Shown: positions 1 through 11,652 of the stretch, piece after piece
How the letters are laid out: every line of letters begins with the position of its first letter
Position numbering within the stretch: position 1 is the first letter of the stretch
Assembly (NCBI GenBank): GCA_950295325.1
Contig: OX485803.1
Span: 55,815,554-55,879,553, forward strand
Length of the DNA stretch: 64,000 nucleotides
Source: Polytrichum commune
Lineage: Eukaryota; Streptophyta; Polytrichopsida; Polytrichales; Polytrichaceae
Direction of reading: 5' to 3'
Translations under genes and position numbers: made by a program
The notes under the pieces: generated by a model
Told to the model about the DNA's origin: nothing
The model's database searches: none
The model's input: only the letters and a program-made list of their open reading frames with translations

Positions 1-2960
1 TTGGTTCGTATGCTGAGTCCATTGTCCATTTGAAACCTTTTTTGGTGTCCCACCCTAAATATCTGCGGAGCACATTTTGATCTTTGGTGCTGGGACGGCA
101 ATATTCCACCTCAATTTGATGAAAATTTGGGCTAGTTGGAACAAAATTTGGTGATGACAATGCTTTTACCAACCAAATCGGTTTAGGGTGCTCCTCATCT
201 CTAGGACGTACGAGGATCATATACCCTTCGTAGCAATCAACAGCCACACGAAATGATGGAGCCGGACGATTACGAGCTGGGCCAACATAATGGTCGTCCG
301 CTGCGAACTCTTCACGAATGTCCCCATTGTCGAAGAACATGGCCTCAGATTCCACGATTGTCACTCGACTTTGTGGCCAAAAATCTTGTGTCAAACATGA
401 ATGTGTTTCGACATCGGGTGCTAGCAATGCTGAGCGAATGTGATCCCAGTACGTAATCAATGGTTCGTGGGTATCCCGAACACGCCTTGTGATGTCTTCC
501 TCGCACAATTCTTTCCAATATTGGATGAATCCGGATATACCTTTGATGATTTCTGGTCCATTCCTCATGGGGTTGGGTTTGCAAGGCTTCGGCTCCCCAT
601 CAGGTAGCATACATTTGCCCTCTTCGTTTTGGCGCCAGATGAGTATCCCTTCCTCTGGACCCCAATCTGGGGAAGTGCACAAAACTTTGAATTGCATGGC
701 CGGCAGACCATCATCACGCATATAGAATCGGAATTGTTGAGCCTTGGTATGGCCCACTAAGCGGTCACCTCCCTTAAGAATGAATGGTTCGATAAACGAT
801 TTGAAATCGGGCACTTCTTCAATCAAATGCGGGATGACTGGCACATTATCCAAATCCATGTATGATTTCATGAGAAGAGGAATCGTCGGAAAATCCTCCT
901 CGTGCAACTTCATACTCCAACGTCCAAATGAAGCGTCAATGTCATCATGCGTGTGGCCAACCATCAAAAAAGACACAAACACTTCTTTGAAAATGTCCTT
1001 GGCTACGAGCAATGACCAAAAACAAAACACGTATCGACATTTGTTGTCTTTGGCACAATTGTCCAGTTGCACATGTAGAGTTGGAGGCAAAGGTTTAGCA
1101 AGAACGGTTTGTTCAGGCGGTTCTTGCAGTGACGATAGACATACTTCTTTCCCCTCTAGTACAGCCTCATAAATCGGTGTTGTTCCACATCCAACAAAAA
1201 AAGCGCGAGAGGATGATGTTGGCGGACTCTCAAGATCTCGTAGAGGTTTTGCAAAAGACCCTACGATATGATTGGCGTCGCCTGGATAGAAATCCAAGCC
1301 ATAATGTGCATACTTGACGTCCACATGGTCATGTGCAATCATACCTGAATTAAGACATACAAATGAGAAGTACATTCCAATATTATATATGATAAGGAAA
1401 TTCAATTTTTTCGCAAGTAGGCCAAGAAAATGAACAAACACTTACGGACGTACATCCGTAACTCTTAACGATGAGTATGTGGGTGCGCAAAAAAAATGTG
1501 AAAACCAACGAACCTGTGACAGATATTGGGAGCTTGAAATATCCATCTGTAGCCTTTATTTTCCGTGCATAACAAGGGCACGCAGTCTTCGCATGGTCCA
1601 TTTTGTCATGAATAATTGTCAAAACCTCATTCGGCCTCATTATCGATAATGCGCGATTCTTGTAGTAGTCTTGACGGTGTGCCTCCTGGTTGTTGACATG
1701 CTCAATGTATTTCCGTTGATGTCTATTGTGCGACTCAGTCCTTATTGGATGTGCATCTCGAAGGCCCTTATATTTCTCACAAGCAGAACACCTAGCAAAC
1801 TTATCCCCAGGCCTCTTCGTAATGTACTCTGCAAATTGTTGATTCTTGATCACACTCAATTTTGACAACGAAATCAGCCCACATCCAGCCTTTTCGCCAA
1901 CCTCATTAACATCCATAAGTATGTTCTTCCATTTTGTCCCTGTAGGCAAAACCATATGGACAACCTTTTCCCCCGACGGCAGAGTCCGTGTCTTGTGTGG
2001 CATCGCATCCGCTAATGGCATAATGATGGTTGATAGTGTTGCAGCCGCTTGGAGTGTTGCCTCCCTGGGCTTCTTTGTACCAGAGTTGCCATGGAACCGA
2101 GAACGCCGTCCTTGCAACGAGTAGTTCCGGAACCTATAAAAATCTGCCTTTGAAACTGCATGTATAATGTACCATGCCGTGCAACATACCTCTATATTTT
2201 CCAAGGTCACAACTTTACGACCTTCAGCATCAAAGTACATGTTGCGATGGACTTCAAGTTTCTTTGCAGATTGCATACGAAAGTACGCAAGCCACATCTC
2301 TTGTCTCAAATATTTGATTTTGTCACGGGGAAATAGTTGGCAACACCTCTTTGCACAACAATCCTTTGTTGCTACGGACCTAATAGATGTGTCTCCCAAT
2401 GTTAGATCTCGACGACGTTGCGTGGGTTCACGGCGCACGCGAACGGAATCATATTTACGCCGACCCTGTCTAGGACGCATTGTGGCGAACAAATCCTTTT
2501 GTATTTCCTCAAAACGACGGGCATGATTCCATAAGCTGACACCATCGTGAAGAACACTTCGCAACGGCCATTGACGAAGAGAGAATCTCCAACCAGGAGG
2601 TACTTCCAAAGGATTCAAGGAGTTCAAAATGCACACCCCAACATCTTCCTCCCCAAGGGGATTTGCATCAATACAGTCCGTAGGATTTGAGTTCCTACAA
2701 ACACCATCGGCCACGGGGACGCCACATCCATTGACTAGGACAACATCAAGATCAATCCACTGTTCCCGCGAATAACCCTCACATGGTGGTATGAAATCAT
2801 CCTCTGCATTTGCGACATCAATTGTAATTTCCCGTTCCATGACACCTTCAAATTCGCTACCATAGCTTGATGATTCCGAAGAGAACTCAAATGCACTATC
2901 ACCAGGGTTGTCTATTGTGTCGTGACGGAGGGTAATCCCGACATAATGTCGTGCCGTCAC
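1..2960 (-). CDS. Gene A: DUF7869-like DDE-type transposase-like protein (3' end outside window)
   Basis: Two exons are visible on the minus strand: 2960-1514 and 1344-1, with a phase-1 intron between them. The frame stays open to the window edge, so the C terminus is missing. Exon 1 encodes an acidic N terminus, a Cys-rich patch (CCAKRCCQLFP), a CxxC (CSACEKYKG) and the motif HDKMDHAKT. Exon 2 encodes LDNCAKDNK and, about 35 residues on, VGHTHDDIDASFGRWS. An Asp in HDKMD, a second in LDNC and a third in GHTHDDID match the catalytic triad layout of the DUF7869 family, an RNase-H-like fold in transposase-related proteins. DNA cleavage and joining is therefore the inferred ancestral activity. 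The present first codons come from a MITE; the older start lies at 3713. The intron carries one copy of the local palindrome. The family call is by motif recognition only. Confidence 0.65.
1345..1513 (-). other. Gene A intron with palindrome copy
   Basis: On the minus strand the donor reads CACAG|GTTCG and the acceptor AATTCAG|GTATG, giving a 169-bp phase-1 intron. Splicing keeps the frame and joins the first catalytic-type motif to the second exon. A palindrome of the TTACGGACG...CGTCCGTAA family lies at 1442-1461 with one mismatch between its arms. Confidence 0.75.
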
Positions 2961-3689
2961 GACACGTATCCGTCACGACATTATGACGGATGATGTCTTT
3001 ATCCTGCCGGACTTGAATTTTACCGAATTTTTTGTGTATTTACATTACCCCATTGCGGACACGTAGGAATTACGATGTCCACGTGTGATGACATATCAGC
3101 AAAGTAGAGGTAAAGTGGGGAATAAAATTACTAGCGCCCGTCCGCCCTCCCGTCTGCCCCCGTTCCCCGTACCCTAACCCCGCTCCCTTAGCCCATTAAC
3201 ATGTTCCCTAATCCGTTCCCTACGTTCCCTCCCATCCGACCTTTTCCCGTCCTCCCTTTTCCCGTCTGACCCTCCCGTCCGACCCTCCCCCCCGTCCGAC
3301 CCCCCGTCCTCCCTCCCGTTCCCCTCCCCCGTTCCCCTCCCCCGTTCCCCTCCCCCGTTCCCCTAATCCCGTTCCCATCCATCCCGTCCTATCCAAACCT
3401 CCTCCCTCCCCGTCCGACCTACACCCTCCTTAGTAATATTTTATTACTTTGATTTTAACAAAATGGTAAACACAATGGCAAAATGGTTTACATGCCAAAG
3501 GAAATATGCACATCCACGTCGGCATTTTTTGCCACATAGGACACCACCTTGGCAAGAAGGTAAGTATTTTACCCACCCTACTAGGTTGACCCTAGTTTGA
3601 CCCTACGAGGAGCCTATTGTGTCGACGTGTTGTGACGGAGGGGTCCGACCCGACACGACCCCGTCATGACGTTGCGATAGACAACCCTG
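2903..3689. mobile_element. hAT-type MITE (787 bp) inserted in gene A
   Basis: The terminal inverted repeats begin CAGGGTTGTCTAT at both ends. An 8-bp target-site duplication, ACTATCAC, lies at 2895-2902 and 3690-3697. An 8-bp duplication with CAGGG-type ends is diagnostic of the hAT superfamily. No transposase is encoded, so the element is non-autonomous. Subterminal sequence (2920-2995) holds several GTCACGAC/GTCGTGAC motifs in both orientations, a likely transposase-binding cluster. The insertion separates gene A from its older start codon. Confidence 0.88.
3140..3425. repeat. C-rich minisatellite inside the hAT MITE
   Basis: Irregular tandem units of CCGTTCCCCTCCC and CCCGTCCGACC type fill the middle of the MITE. 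The minus strand is purine-only over long stretches. Open frames rich in Gly-Arg across it are composition artefacts. Confidence 0.7.
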
Positions 3690-3697
3690 ACTATCAC

Positions 3698-3713
3698 CGA
3701 CGTTGGAATCCAT
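3698..3713 (-). other. Displaced original start of gene A
   Basis: Minus-strand ATG at 3713-3711 opens a frame reading M-D-S-N-V that runs into the target-site duplication. If the MITE and one duplication copy are ignored, this frame continues exactly into the gene A frame at G-D-S-A-F-E-F. An acceptor-like CACTTGTAG lies 5 bases before this ATG on the minus strand, so a leader intron probably preceded it, as in gene B. Confidence 0.7.
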
Positions 3714-3852
3714 GGCCACTACAAGTGATCCAAATGAAGAGTATGTCAAAATATCCCATTCAATAAATGTCATGGATAGTCCTAATGCTTATTGTCAATG
3801 AAACACAATGTGAACAATAGTGGATTTCATGGCCTACAAACAAAGACACATT

Positions 3853-5323
3853 GGTATACGAACGCGCATTCGTATACCTCCATGTAACAACATTATTAGT
3901 GCAAGCACACGCGCATACAAATTCCTTTATTTGTTCATAGTTGGCGGAAAGGTCCAGACAAAAAAAACATGATATATTTATGGACGTGCACCCGTAAAAT
4001 TCTTCGTGCTCAAAGAGGTTAGTATCATGCGCAAATGTTTTCGCAAACTATACAAAATAGGTATATGGACGCGCGTCCGCAAACATCCCAATGTCAAAAG
4101 TCAGTGGTGTCCAAGACACACAGAGGTTTAGGGAACCAAGATGTCCAGGTGCCACAGACACGTATACCCAGGCCTGACGACTATGAATTTGAAGAGGTTA
4201 ACATACGCACACGGGGAGGTCACTTCATTGTCAAGTTGACACCACGTGCGGACAAAGTTTGCTAACCCTATATTACATGCCATATATAATTTTAAAATTT
4301 ATGATATTTTTTCTACATATACATAACCATTGATAGTATCTTTTGTATATTTTTTTGAAATTTTTAGTCATCTTTATTTAGTTTTAGTAAATTTTTTAGT
4401 TCAATTATGTGTCATTCTAGTTAGAAATGGTATGTTTTATGAAAAAAACAAATCATCAAATTTAGTTACCACTTTTAACTATGTCATAGGTACTGTGTAT
4501 ATCTACTCATGAAAAAAATTTGATAAAATTTTGACCCATTTTGGTAGTGCAACTTACCAAAAGAAGATTTTTTTTGGCCGCACGTGGTGTTCAACTTGAC
4601 AATGGAGTGATCTACCCGTGCATACGCGCTTCCTACTGTGTTTTATCAATGTCAAAATATTATACTATGACACATAAGGTGATGTAAGTTTTGGGTTTAG
4701 GGATCTTATACCTCCATTGACCGTACAGTGTCAATGTAATATTCTACATGGCACATGGTCGAAATTATGGCACAAGAGGTTTGCAGGTTTACGGACGCGC
4801 GTCCGTAAACCTCTCTGGACCTCATTACTAGCTCGTCCGTAAACGATCAAGGAAAGAAATGATCAATGCGCCCAGAGGTTTAAGGTTTATGGACGCGCGT
4901 CCGTAAATTTTCAGGACAATACAGTCTCGTTGGCAGACTCACATAGCAAATGGTCATGATGTCAGTTCAGGTGCAATGCCGAACTATGGTTCCATAAGGT
5001 ACGTAGGTTTACGGACGCGCGTCCGTAAACCTCATTGTACATGAGTAATACCTCAAGTACAATTCTCAAAGCAATAGATATGCAATAAACCAACAAGTTT
5101 AAGGTTTACGGACGCGCGTCCATAAACCTCATTGTACATGAGTAATACCTCAAGTACAATTCTCAAAGAAATAGATATCCAATTAACCAACATGTTTAAG
5201 GTTTACGGACGCGCGTCCGTAAACCTCAATGTACATGAGTAATACCTTAAGTACAATTCTCAGAGCAATAGATATCCAATTAACCAACATGTTTAAGGTT
5301 TACGGACGCGCGTCCATAAACCT
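3853..5323. repeat. Palindrome cluster 1, upstream of gene A
   Basis: Nine palindromes share the core TTACGGACGCGCGTCCGTAA or close variants: 3853-3878, 3977-3998, 4063-4083, 4785-4812, 4886-4907, 5005-5032, 5102-5129, 5199-5226 and 5296-5323. Copies at 4785, 5005 and 5199 are perfect 28-bp palindromes. An arm-only copy (CGTCCGTAAACG) lies near 4831. The cluster is upstream of gene A's older start and probably inside a leader intron or promoter. Intervening DNA is AT-rich with no supported gene; a 76-codon open frame at 4035-4265 is unrecognised. Confidence 0.9.
5005..5323. repeat. 97-bp tandem repeat carrying the palindrome
   Basis: Palindromes start at 5005, 5102, 5199 and 5296, an exact 97-bp period. 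The spacer (TACATGAGTAATACCTCAAG and following) repeats with few changes. Units 2 and 4 carry the same one-base arm mismatch (CGTCCATAAACC). Confidence 0.92.
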
Positions 5324-8300
5324 CCGCGATTTGCGGTGCCATACTAGGAACCTTGCACCAGGAACGATACCTGCCATAACCAAAAATCAATCATACTAAG
5401 TGCAATCCACATAAAAATTGGCTCCACTAATGGGTTTAGAGCTTGGAATTTAGTGTTTGGGGTATAAAAGGTCCATTGCAATAGGATCTGTACCTGCACG
5501 AAATAAACATCTAGCACGCCACAAGGGTCCAAGCAGCGTAACCCACATCTGAGATGCAAAAAGAGTCCCTTGGTGGGGGGATGTCCCCTTAAGTACTCAT
5601 CGTTTTCCCTTGGATCCGTTTTCCAACATAGGATACTAGCCACCAACTACGTCCTATAAATAAAAACCTAACATTACTACATTCCGTGTGCCAGCCTTAC
5701 AATGGAATGTGTATTCGTAGTAGACAACATGCATAGACCATGAGTCCACATAATGACAAAGCAAAAGGCATCTACATATTTATGGTGGACAACAAAGAAA
5801 ATTGGCTAATAATATATGAGCATTGAACATTGTTGAGGGGGGGTTTTAATATTGAAGTACCTAATATTGAAAGTTCATTGTAGAATTAGTAGACAGAAAA
5901 TTATAGTATCGTGTAAAACATTAACCACAACAACAACAATAGTACATGGAGAATAAAAATACATGTCATTCAAAATTAAGCTAGCATCTATTTTATTGTT
6001 TTGCATACGATGTAATGATATTCACTCCAATATCATGTTATCTCCTCTCATCTTGCATTTAATATCGTAATTACATTGGCCACCACCCTACCATCCAACC
6101 CGTTTAATTTACCCACCTTTACACACCTATATATTATTGTATTAATACGTACACAAACTTTGAGTGCCTAGAGGCCATGAAAGTAGCACATCTATTGTCA
6201 TAGATACTATGGGTTGCATTAAAATCAATATTGTCAATTACCTCTCTTAACCTTAGGGCCCCCTTCAATACATCAACATTTATTTCAAAAAAACTAATAC
6301 TAGCCTTCTTCATGTACTATACGTGAGAAAAAAACCAATTTTCGTACCCCATGTACATTATCTACAATAATGACTCAAACAATAGCAATTGTTGTTCCCA
6401 GTACCATTATGAGCCCAACAAAGCATAATGGAAAGAAGGGGAGGGTAGGGTATCCAAATATTATTAAGGCAAGCAATATTAAGTAGGTGACAGAAGGGGG
6501 ATACTCTCATTAGTTCATACGTGGTACCCTAAACCCTATAATCGCCCAACCCTAAACAAACACGAGGACATAGTGCAAGCATGGTTAACTGAATAACTCC
6601 CAATACATGTCAAGGCTTAAGTGGAAGTAATTCAAAACTAATATATGACTACCTTTAAATTTTGTAAAATAAAACTATAAACATTTCAAAAGTGAAGCAA
6701 ATTTATGGGTAACCTTACCTTTCATTTTTTTAAATCTTTCTTTGGCTGGGTACCATCTACCCCTTAGAGGCAAGTACAAGATTTGGCTGATACTTGTTAT
6801 CCTTTGATGCGAGCTTAACATAGCATTATTCAAATCCATAACAATGTTTTGTGGGATTGATAGTATTTTATAAAATATTCCTTTATATTCCCATATTAAG
6901 AGTGAATGTGGGAATATCAAGGAATGTTTTGTGGGATACTATGAATCCCAGAAAACAATCATGTTATGGACCTGAATAATGTTATAAATGGAAAAATCCA
7001 CCTACATTATTCATATGATGTCGTTGTTAAATTGTCCAAACATTACATCACATACATGGATTTATGTTGTAAGCCATATTTTACCATTTGCTTTAAACCT
7101 TTACTTTTGATTAAAGGTTTTCAAGATCATATATTGGTATTCTATAATCGAGTACTTAACACAACTTACCACTGAAACAAAAACTCCAGTATAAACAAGT
7201 TTGCTACTACTTATAAGCGATAATACAAGCTCAGGCCTCGGTGTGGAAAGATTGGATGAATCCCGAAGGTTGTGTAATGTGCAAGAGGGATACAAATTCA
7301 ACACATACCCATTCGTTTTGTTTTAAAACAAGCACCTATGTGTGGAGATACAAAATTAATCTGTAATGTTGTTTAAGATATTATAAACATATGAATTCAA
7401 CCCATATCTCGATGTTTCGGTTTTGTTAATTGCGTTTCAACTATGCTTAAATTTAAATATCATGCATAATGATACTCGCATCAAAGCATCCAAAGTGTCC
7501 AACTTCAATGAAGTTTGCAAGTGGCTCTTGATAGCATAATTTAGGTTGAAAATCCCCTTTCACAACTTATTGCGATAATTGAGGGATTCACAAGTATGAC
7601 ATGGCAAAGTTTCATGAGAATTTGTGGCCAATTGGTATATTGTCCCAATTGCATTTGAATCTCACCTTTGAGAAGAAACAAATCTTATACTGAAGTTAAT
7701 CAACAAGAAATAATATATAGTCCCCTCCATACATGCTACACTACAAATGGTATTTAGTTTCTCTCATTGTTTGGAGTTACAAAATGCTTTCTTTTTATTA
7801 TTATTGAAGGGTTTTAATTGTGTACTAGTAATTTAAAGCCCGCTTACGCTTATGGTCATATAGGTCCCGGGCCTGCAATTATGTTGACTATTGAACCTAG
7901 ATGGTTATCATACTTTGAGCATTGAAATTCAATATTTTTTGGTTTGCAAGTGTTTTTGGTATCCGTTCTTGGAGTCAAACCACATACCACTCAAAAGAAT
8001 AATGTTGGTCCTATTTGCCAAAGCTACGAATGAGATGTCTCTTTTATATAATTTAGAGATGGATTTAGTGTGACTTTTAACTTGCCTTAGCATAAACATA
8101 AGATGTTATTATGACATATGATAATAACATCAACGAACTAAGTATAAATCACACAAATAGACTAGTTTATTGAGAAAGATGAGAGTCTATACCACTTGTT
8201 GTACCAGTAGGGTTATGCCACGTAAGGGTTTAAGGTGGCGTTTGGGCGCGGGGTTGATGTGACGTTTGGGGTCGGGACACTTGGAGGCCCTCTTTTGTTT

Positions 8301-8363
8301 TAGGGTTTCAAAGTGCACCAGCTCCTCTTCGCCCTCCTCTTCGCGTTTTTGTTTCGTGCTCTT
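5324..8363. other. Non-coding AT-rich stretch between genes A and B
   Basis: No gene is supported. Short open frames lack recognisable domains. It contains a foldback element (6823-6984) and, at about 7850-8000, a degenerate fragment that recurs near 51758-51880 (shared words include AATTATGTTGACTATTGA and TTTTGGTATCCGT). The last 180 bases become GC-richer with TTTAGGGTTTC and a CT-rich run into which the solo LTR inserted; this may be the promoter or first leader exon of gene B. Confidence 0.5.
6823..6984. mobile_element. Foldback MITE, copy 1
   Basis: The left arm GCATTATTCAAATCCATAAC is mirrored by the right arm GTTATGGACCTGAATAATG, and inner sequence also pairs (TTTTGTGGGAT and ATCCCAGAAAA). 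A second copy lies at 52753-52906 with the same arms. There is no coding capacity. Confidence 0.7.
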
Positions 8364-9586
8364 TGTGAGCCCAAAAGGGTGCCCACATTTAGTCTTAGAC
8401 CCTTGAAACGTTAGTTGATGCACTTTGAAGTAGCATGTTACTTCACAAAAATATAAAAAGAGTGAAATGTTAGTCTTAGAAGTACCATGTTGTAAGAGGC
8501 TAGGATGTGAGTTGTTATTGTGTTTTTACCTTCGGAAGGATTTGAGTGAATGAGGATAGGTAAGGAGAACTTGGATTGAGTAGTTAGTGAGTAGGCTAGT
8601 ACAAATGGATGGAGACAACCAAAATGACTCAAGAGGCAAGTGCATTCGAATTGGGATGAATGGAGGATCACATGGAGCGCACAAGTGGACCACCTCATCA
8701 TGGCCACTTAATGGGGAAGGCCCAAGGAAGAATGCAAGGTGGAGGATAAGCAAATTCTCAAAGCACCAATCAAATCACGAGTTAAGCATCGTGGTTTGAA
8801 TTAAGTGGTGAGCGACGATTTGGGAAAGTAAGGGGAGAAAGTTATGGCGGCGGAAAGCGAAGGAGGCTAAGTTTGGGTTGAAGCATCCCAAGTTTGGTAA
8901 AGTGTGGTAGGTAGAAAGCCAAGGCTAGTTAAATGTTCGAATTAGCATCCTTGTTGATCATTTGAAGGAGGAAGGCTTAGAAGATAGGATTGGCGCCTAC
9001 TAAGTAGGAGGAAATCTCAAGGGCTTATCGTGAGCCTTGAGGGTGCTCACCCCCTCAAGCTTACTATATAATCCCTCATTCTTCCCTCACTCATCCTCTC
9101 TTTCCTTTGTGCTCCAAGACACCCCACGAGTTATAAGTGTGGGTGTGGGAAGCCATATTGGAGCACATGTGTGTGCTTAGTTTTTAGTTTGAGAGCCAAG
9201 GCTTGTTAGCCTTGAAGAGGGCTTGACCTCTTGGTAGAATTAGTGTTGACGTGAAGAATTTTAAAGTTAATTCATGATTCCAATTTGTGGTACTTAAAGT
9301 TCATGTTTTGAATACACGTGGTTGCAAGTTCCATGTTTAAGAGTTGAGCACTTGATGTTGTGATGAGTGCAAAAATATACTTTTGTGGATTAGTTAGTCT
9401 TAGTGAAGTTAGGAAATTCTCTCTCCCCCTCTCCTCTCTAGGATTTTAGGATTTTAGGATTAGAGAAGAATTGTGTGATTAGAAAGGGGTTGTTAGTAGA
9501 ATTAGGGAAATTAGGTAGGAAGATTAGTTAAGGGCTTGAATAATTAGTGAGGTAGTTGGGGATTACAACTACAAAGTTGTGGGTTC

Positions 9587-9835
9587 ATGAAGGAGCTGGG
9601 TTTATGAAGGAGCTGGGTTTGTTTAGTTAGAAAGTAAAGAGCTGGGTTTATGAAGGACCTGGGTTTGTTTAGTTAGAAGCTAAGGAGCTGGGTTTATGAA
9701 GGAGCTGGGTTTATGAAGGAGCTGGGTTTGTTTAGTTAGAAGCTAAGAAGCTGGGTTTATGAAGGAGCTGGGTTTATGAAGGAGCTAGGTTTATGTAATT
9801 AGAAAGTAAAGAGATGGGTTCATGAAGGAGCTTAG
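9587..9835 (+). repeat. Minisatellite in the LTR
   Basis: Repeated units of GAGCTGGGTTTATGAAG (about 17 bp) alternate with GTTTAGTTAGAAGCTAAG. Similar arrays occur at 29569-29810 and 37304-37545, with unit-order differences between the solo copy and the element I copies. Confidence 0.85.
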
Positions 9836-10056
9836 TAGATAGCCTACCTAATTAGCTCATAGACAAGTAGTTAGTTACATTATGCTAGTTAGTGTTATGT
9901 GTGGCTTTCACAAGTAAATGTATTTGAGATTGACTATAGAGAATAGTGTTTTTTTTAACACTTGCATCCTCTCTTTAAAAATAAACCACGTGCACAAATT
10001 AATGGAGAATGTGGAGCACTCTCGCGATGGCAAGACAAAGGAAGCAAAGACCAAAG

Positions 10057-10391
10057 GTGCGAGGGAGAGATTGACATAAGTCACATAAGTATTTCTTAAT
10101 ACTTAAAGGCTTATGTACGGTATGGAGACACCAAGTGAGACCTCTTATAGTAGCGATACGGAATACACAAGTGATAGTTCAAGTGGTAGTATAGAGTCAA
10201 CGGCACGGACTCCATTTAGGAGAGGGATATCCTTAAGGGCTTATGTAGCTAAAGCGGCCGGATGGACGTTAGAAGCAAACAAAGACAAAATAGCACCCGA
10301 GCATAAGGAGGTTAAAATAACATAGTTAACTTGTGCATTCTCCACATACGTATTGAAATTGTACATTGAGTTGTTAAAAGTGAAATTCCAG
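10057..10391 (+). other. 335-bp GT...AG segment, candidate intron in U5 of the LTR
   Basis: This segment is present in the solo LTR and precisely absent from both LTRs of element I, which read CCAAAG|TTAAATCC across the join. It begins GTGCGAGG and ends ATTCCAG. 2165 minus 335 equals 1830, the length of the other LTRs. It lies well downstream of the TATA box and 137 bp before the LTR end, so in transcribed U5 sequence. No flanking duplication suggests an insertion. It contains a 70-codon open frame (10113-10325), unrecognised. Confidence 0.6.
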
Positions 10392-10528
10392 TTAAATCCA
10401 AGACCACTTGAAGGGTGAACCTTGCACTATGGACTCATCCAAGTCCAAATCCAATACCGCGGAGGAATGTGAGCCCAAACCCACTACTCGGACTACGGAC
10501 GCTTAAGGGTGGGGGGTTTGGCCTCACA

Positions 10529-10960
10529 CTCTTGTTGCTCTTCGGCCTCTTGTTGCTCTTCGTGCTGTTGTTGCTCTTTGTGTTGTTGTTGCTCTTCTCT
10601 TACTACTATCTTGCTTCTCTTCACACAATGCTACTATCTTGCTTCTCTTCCACACATTGCTATTATCTTGCTTCTCTTCCACACATTGCTCTTCGTGCTC
10701 TTGCTACTCTTCTCTTAGTTCTCTTGCCTCACACACTTAGTTCTCTTAGTTCTCTTACCTCACAAACTTAGTTCTCTTACCTCCTACTTCTCATACTGCT
10801 CTTCATGCTCTTCATGCTCTTGCTGCTCTTCTCTTCCTTCTCTTCCTTCTCTTACTTCTCTTCCTTCTCTTGATGCTCTTCCTTCCCATTATTGCTGCTC
10901 TCATTCTTGCTGCTCTTCTCATTCTTGCTGCTCTTCTCATTCTTGTTGCAAAACCCATTC
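10529..10960 (+). repeat. CT-rich low-complexity tract
   Basis: Degenerate repeats of TTGCTCTTC and CTTCTCTTCC continue the CT-rich run interrupted by the solo LTR. Leucine- and cysteine-rich open frames through it are artefacts of composition. It lies in the probable leader of gene B. Confidence 0.8.
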
Positions 10961-11652
10961 TTGCTGGTCAATTGCGGAGGCGCCTCAGAGCGTGAGTAAG
11001 TTTCTTGCGTGCTGCTGCCCATTAGGATGATCTAGGAGTACTTTCAGTTGTTGCAAGGTTTTAGGGTTGGAGTAGTTTTTCCCTCCTTTCATCTTGAAGC
11101 ATGTGTTTTTGACAATTCAAAATGAGTAGCTTCAATTTGTAGTTCATTGTTTTTTTGCATACAAATCAAAATGTTTCAATCTGATTTATGAGCAACTTGT
11201 TGTAGACTGTATTGGAGTAGTTCTAAATGTTGTTCTTCCATAGATGATTTCCTTAGAGAGCATTGAAAGAGTATGCAACAACAGTTTCATTGGATCATGC
11301 ATGTGTACATTGAATTACTAGAGGTTTCTAACCTGAATTATATTGTAAATTTGCAGTTGGTCCTAGCTGCAGCACGAGGAAGAGTTGTGGTTTAGGAGCA
11401 AACATTCTACAAAGGTAAGAATTTCTATAACATTGCAATTGCATTTTGTATGATTGCATTTTTTGGTTGTTGTGGTTTAGGGCTTAAGGTTTGCTTGAAA
11501 ACATATGAGCTGCAACAACACTGAGAGCAAATGAGATTCCAATTTCAATACTTTCTGAATTCGTTTGGTACTTTTGATTGCAGAGTCTGGTATTGCAGTG
11601 CAGAGCTATATTGCATTCGGATTTGCTGATCAAAACCATATTGGAAGACAAG
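10961..11652 (+). other. Gene B 5' leader exons
   Basis: Splice signals define a short chain of leader exons. A donor GAGC|GTGAGT follows 10991. An exon at 11357-11414 lies between TTTGCAG and AAAG|GTAAG. An exon at 11584-11652 lies between GATTGCAG and ACAAG|GTAAG. The next acceptor abuts the gene B ATG at 12474. These exons are assigned to the untranslated leader, although the last one is also open in the gene B frame. RNA evidence would be needed for the transcript start. Confidence 0.5.

Larger units (their letters stand above)
8364..10528 (+). mobile_element. Solo LTR of the gypsy element I family (2165 bp)
   Basis: It begins TGTGAGCCCAAAAGGG and ends TTTGGCCTCACA, like both LTRs of element I. 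The 5-bp target-site duplication CTCTT lies at 8359-8363 and 10529-10533. No internal region follows, so it is a solo LTR left by LTR-LTR recombination. A TATA box (TATATAA, 9065-9071) marks the likely U3 promoter. It is 335 bp longer than the 1830-bp LTRs of element I, because of the segment 10057-10391. A few scattered base differences from those LTRs show that it is older than their insertion. Confidence 0.92.

Noticed and set aside
345-1317. Several plus-strand frames and short minus-strand frames at the left edge
   Set aside because: They are opposite-strand or out-of-frame readings of gene A exon 2, which is open through the same bases.
3188-3382. Gly/Arg-rich 64-codon frame
   Set aside because: Translation of the C-rich minisatellite inside the hAT MITE.
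5005-5323. Regular repeats with palindromes that resemble a CRISPR array
   Set aside because: The spacers are themselves repeats, the genome is a plant, and no cas-like gene is present.
8438-8799. Open frames recurring at 28.4-28.8 kb and 36.2-36.5 kb
   Set aside because: They lie inside LTR copies and recur only because the LTRs are repeated; no domain or coding signature.
10415-10771. Leucine-rich open frame
   Set aside because: Translation of a CT-rich low-complexity tract that begins inside the LTR.
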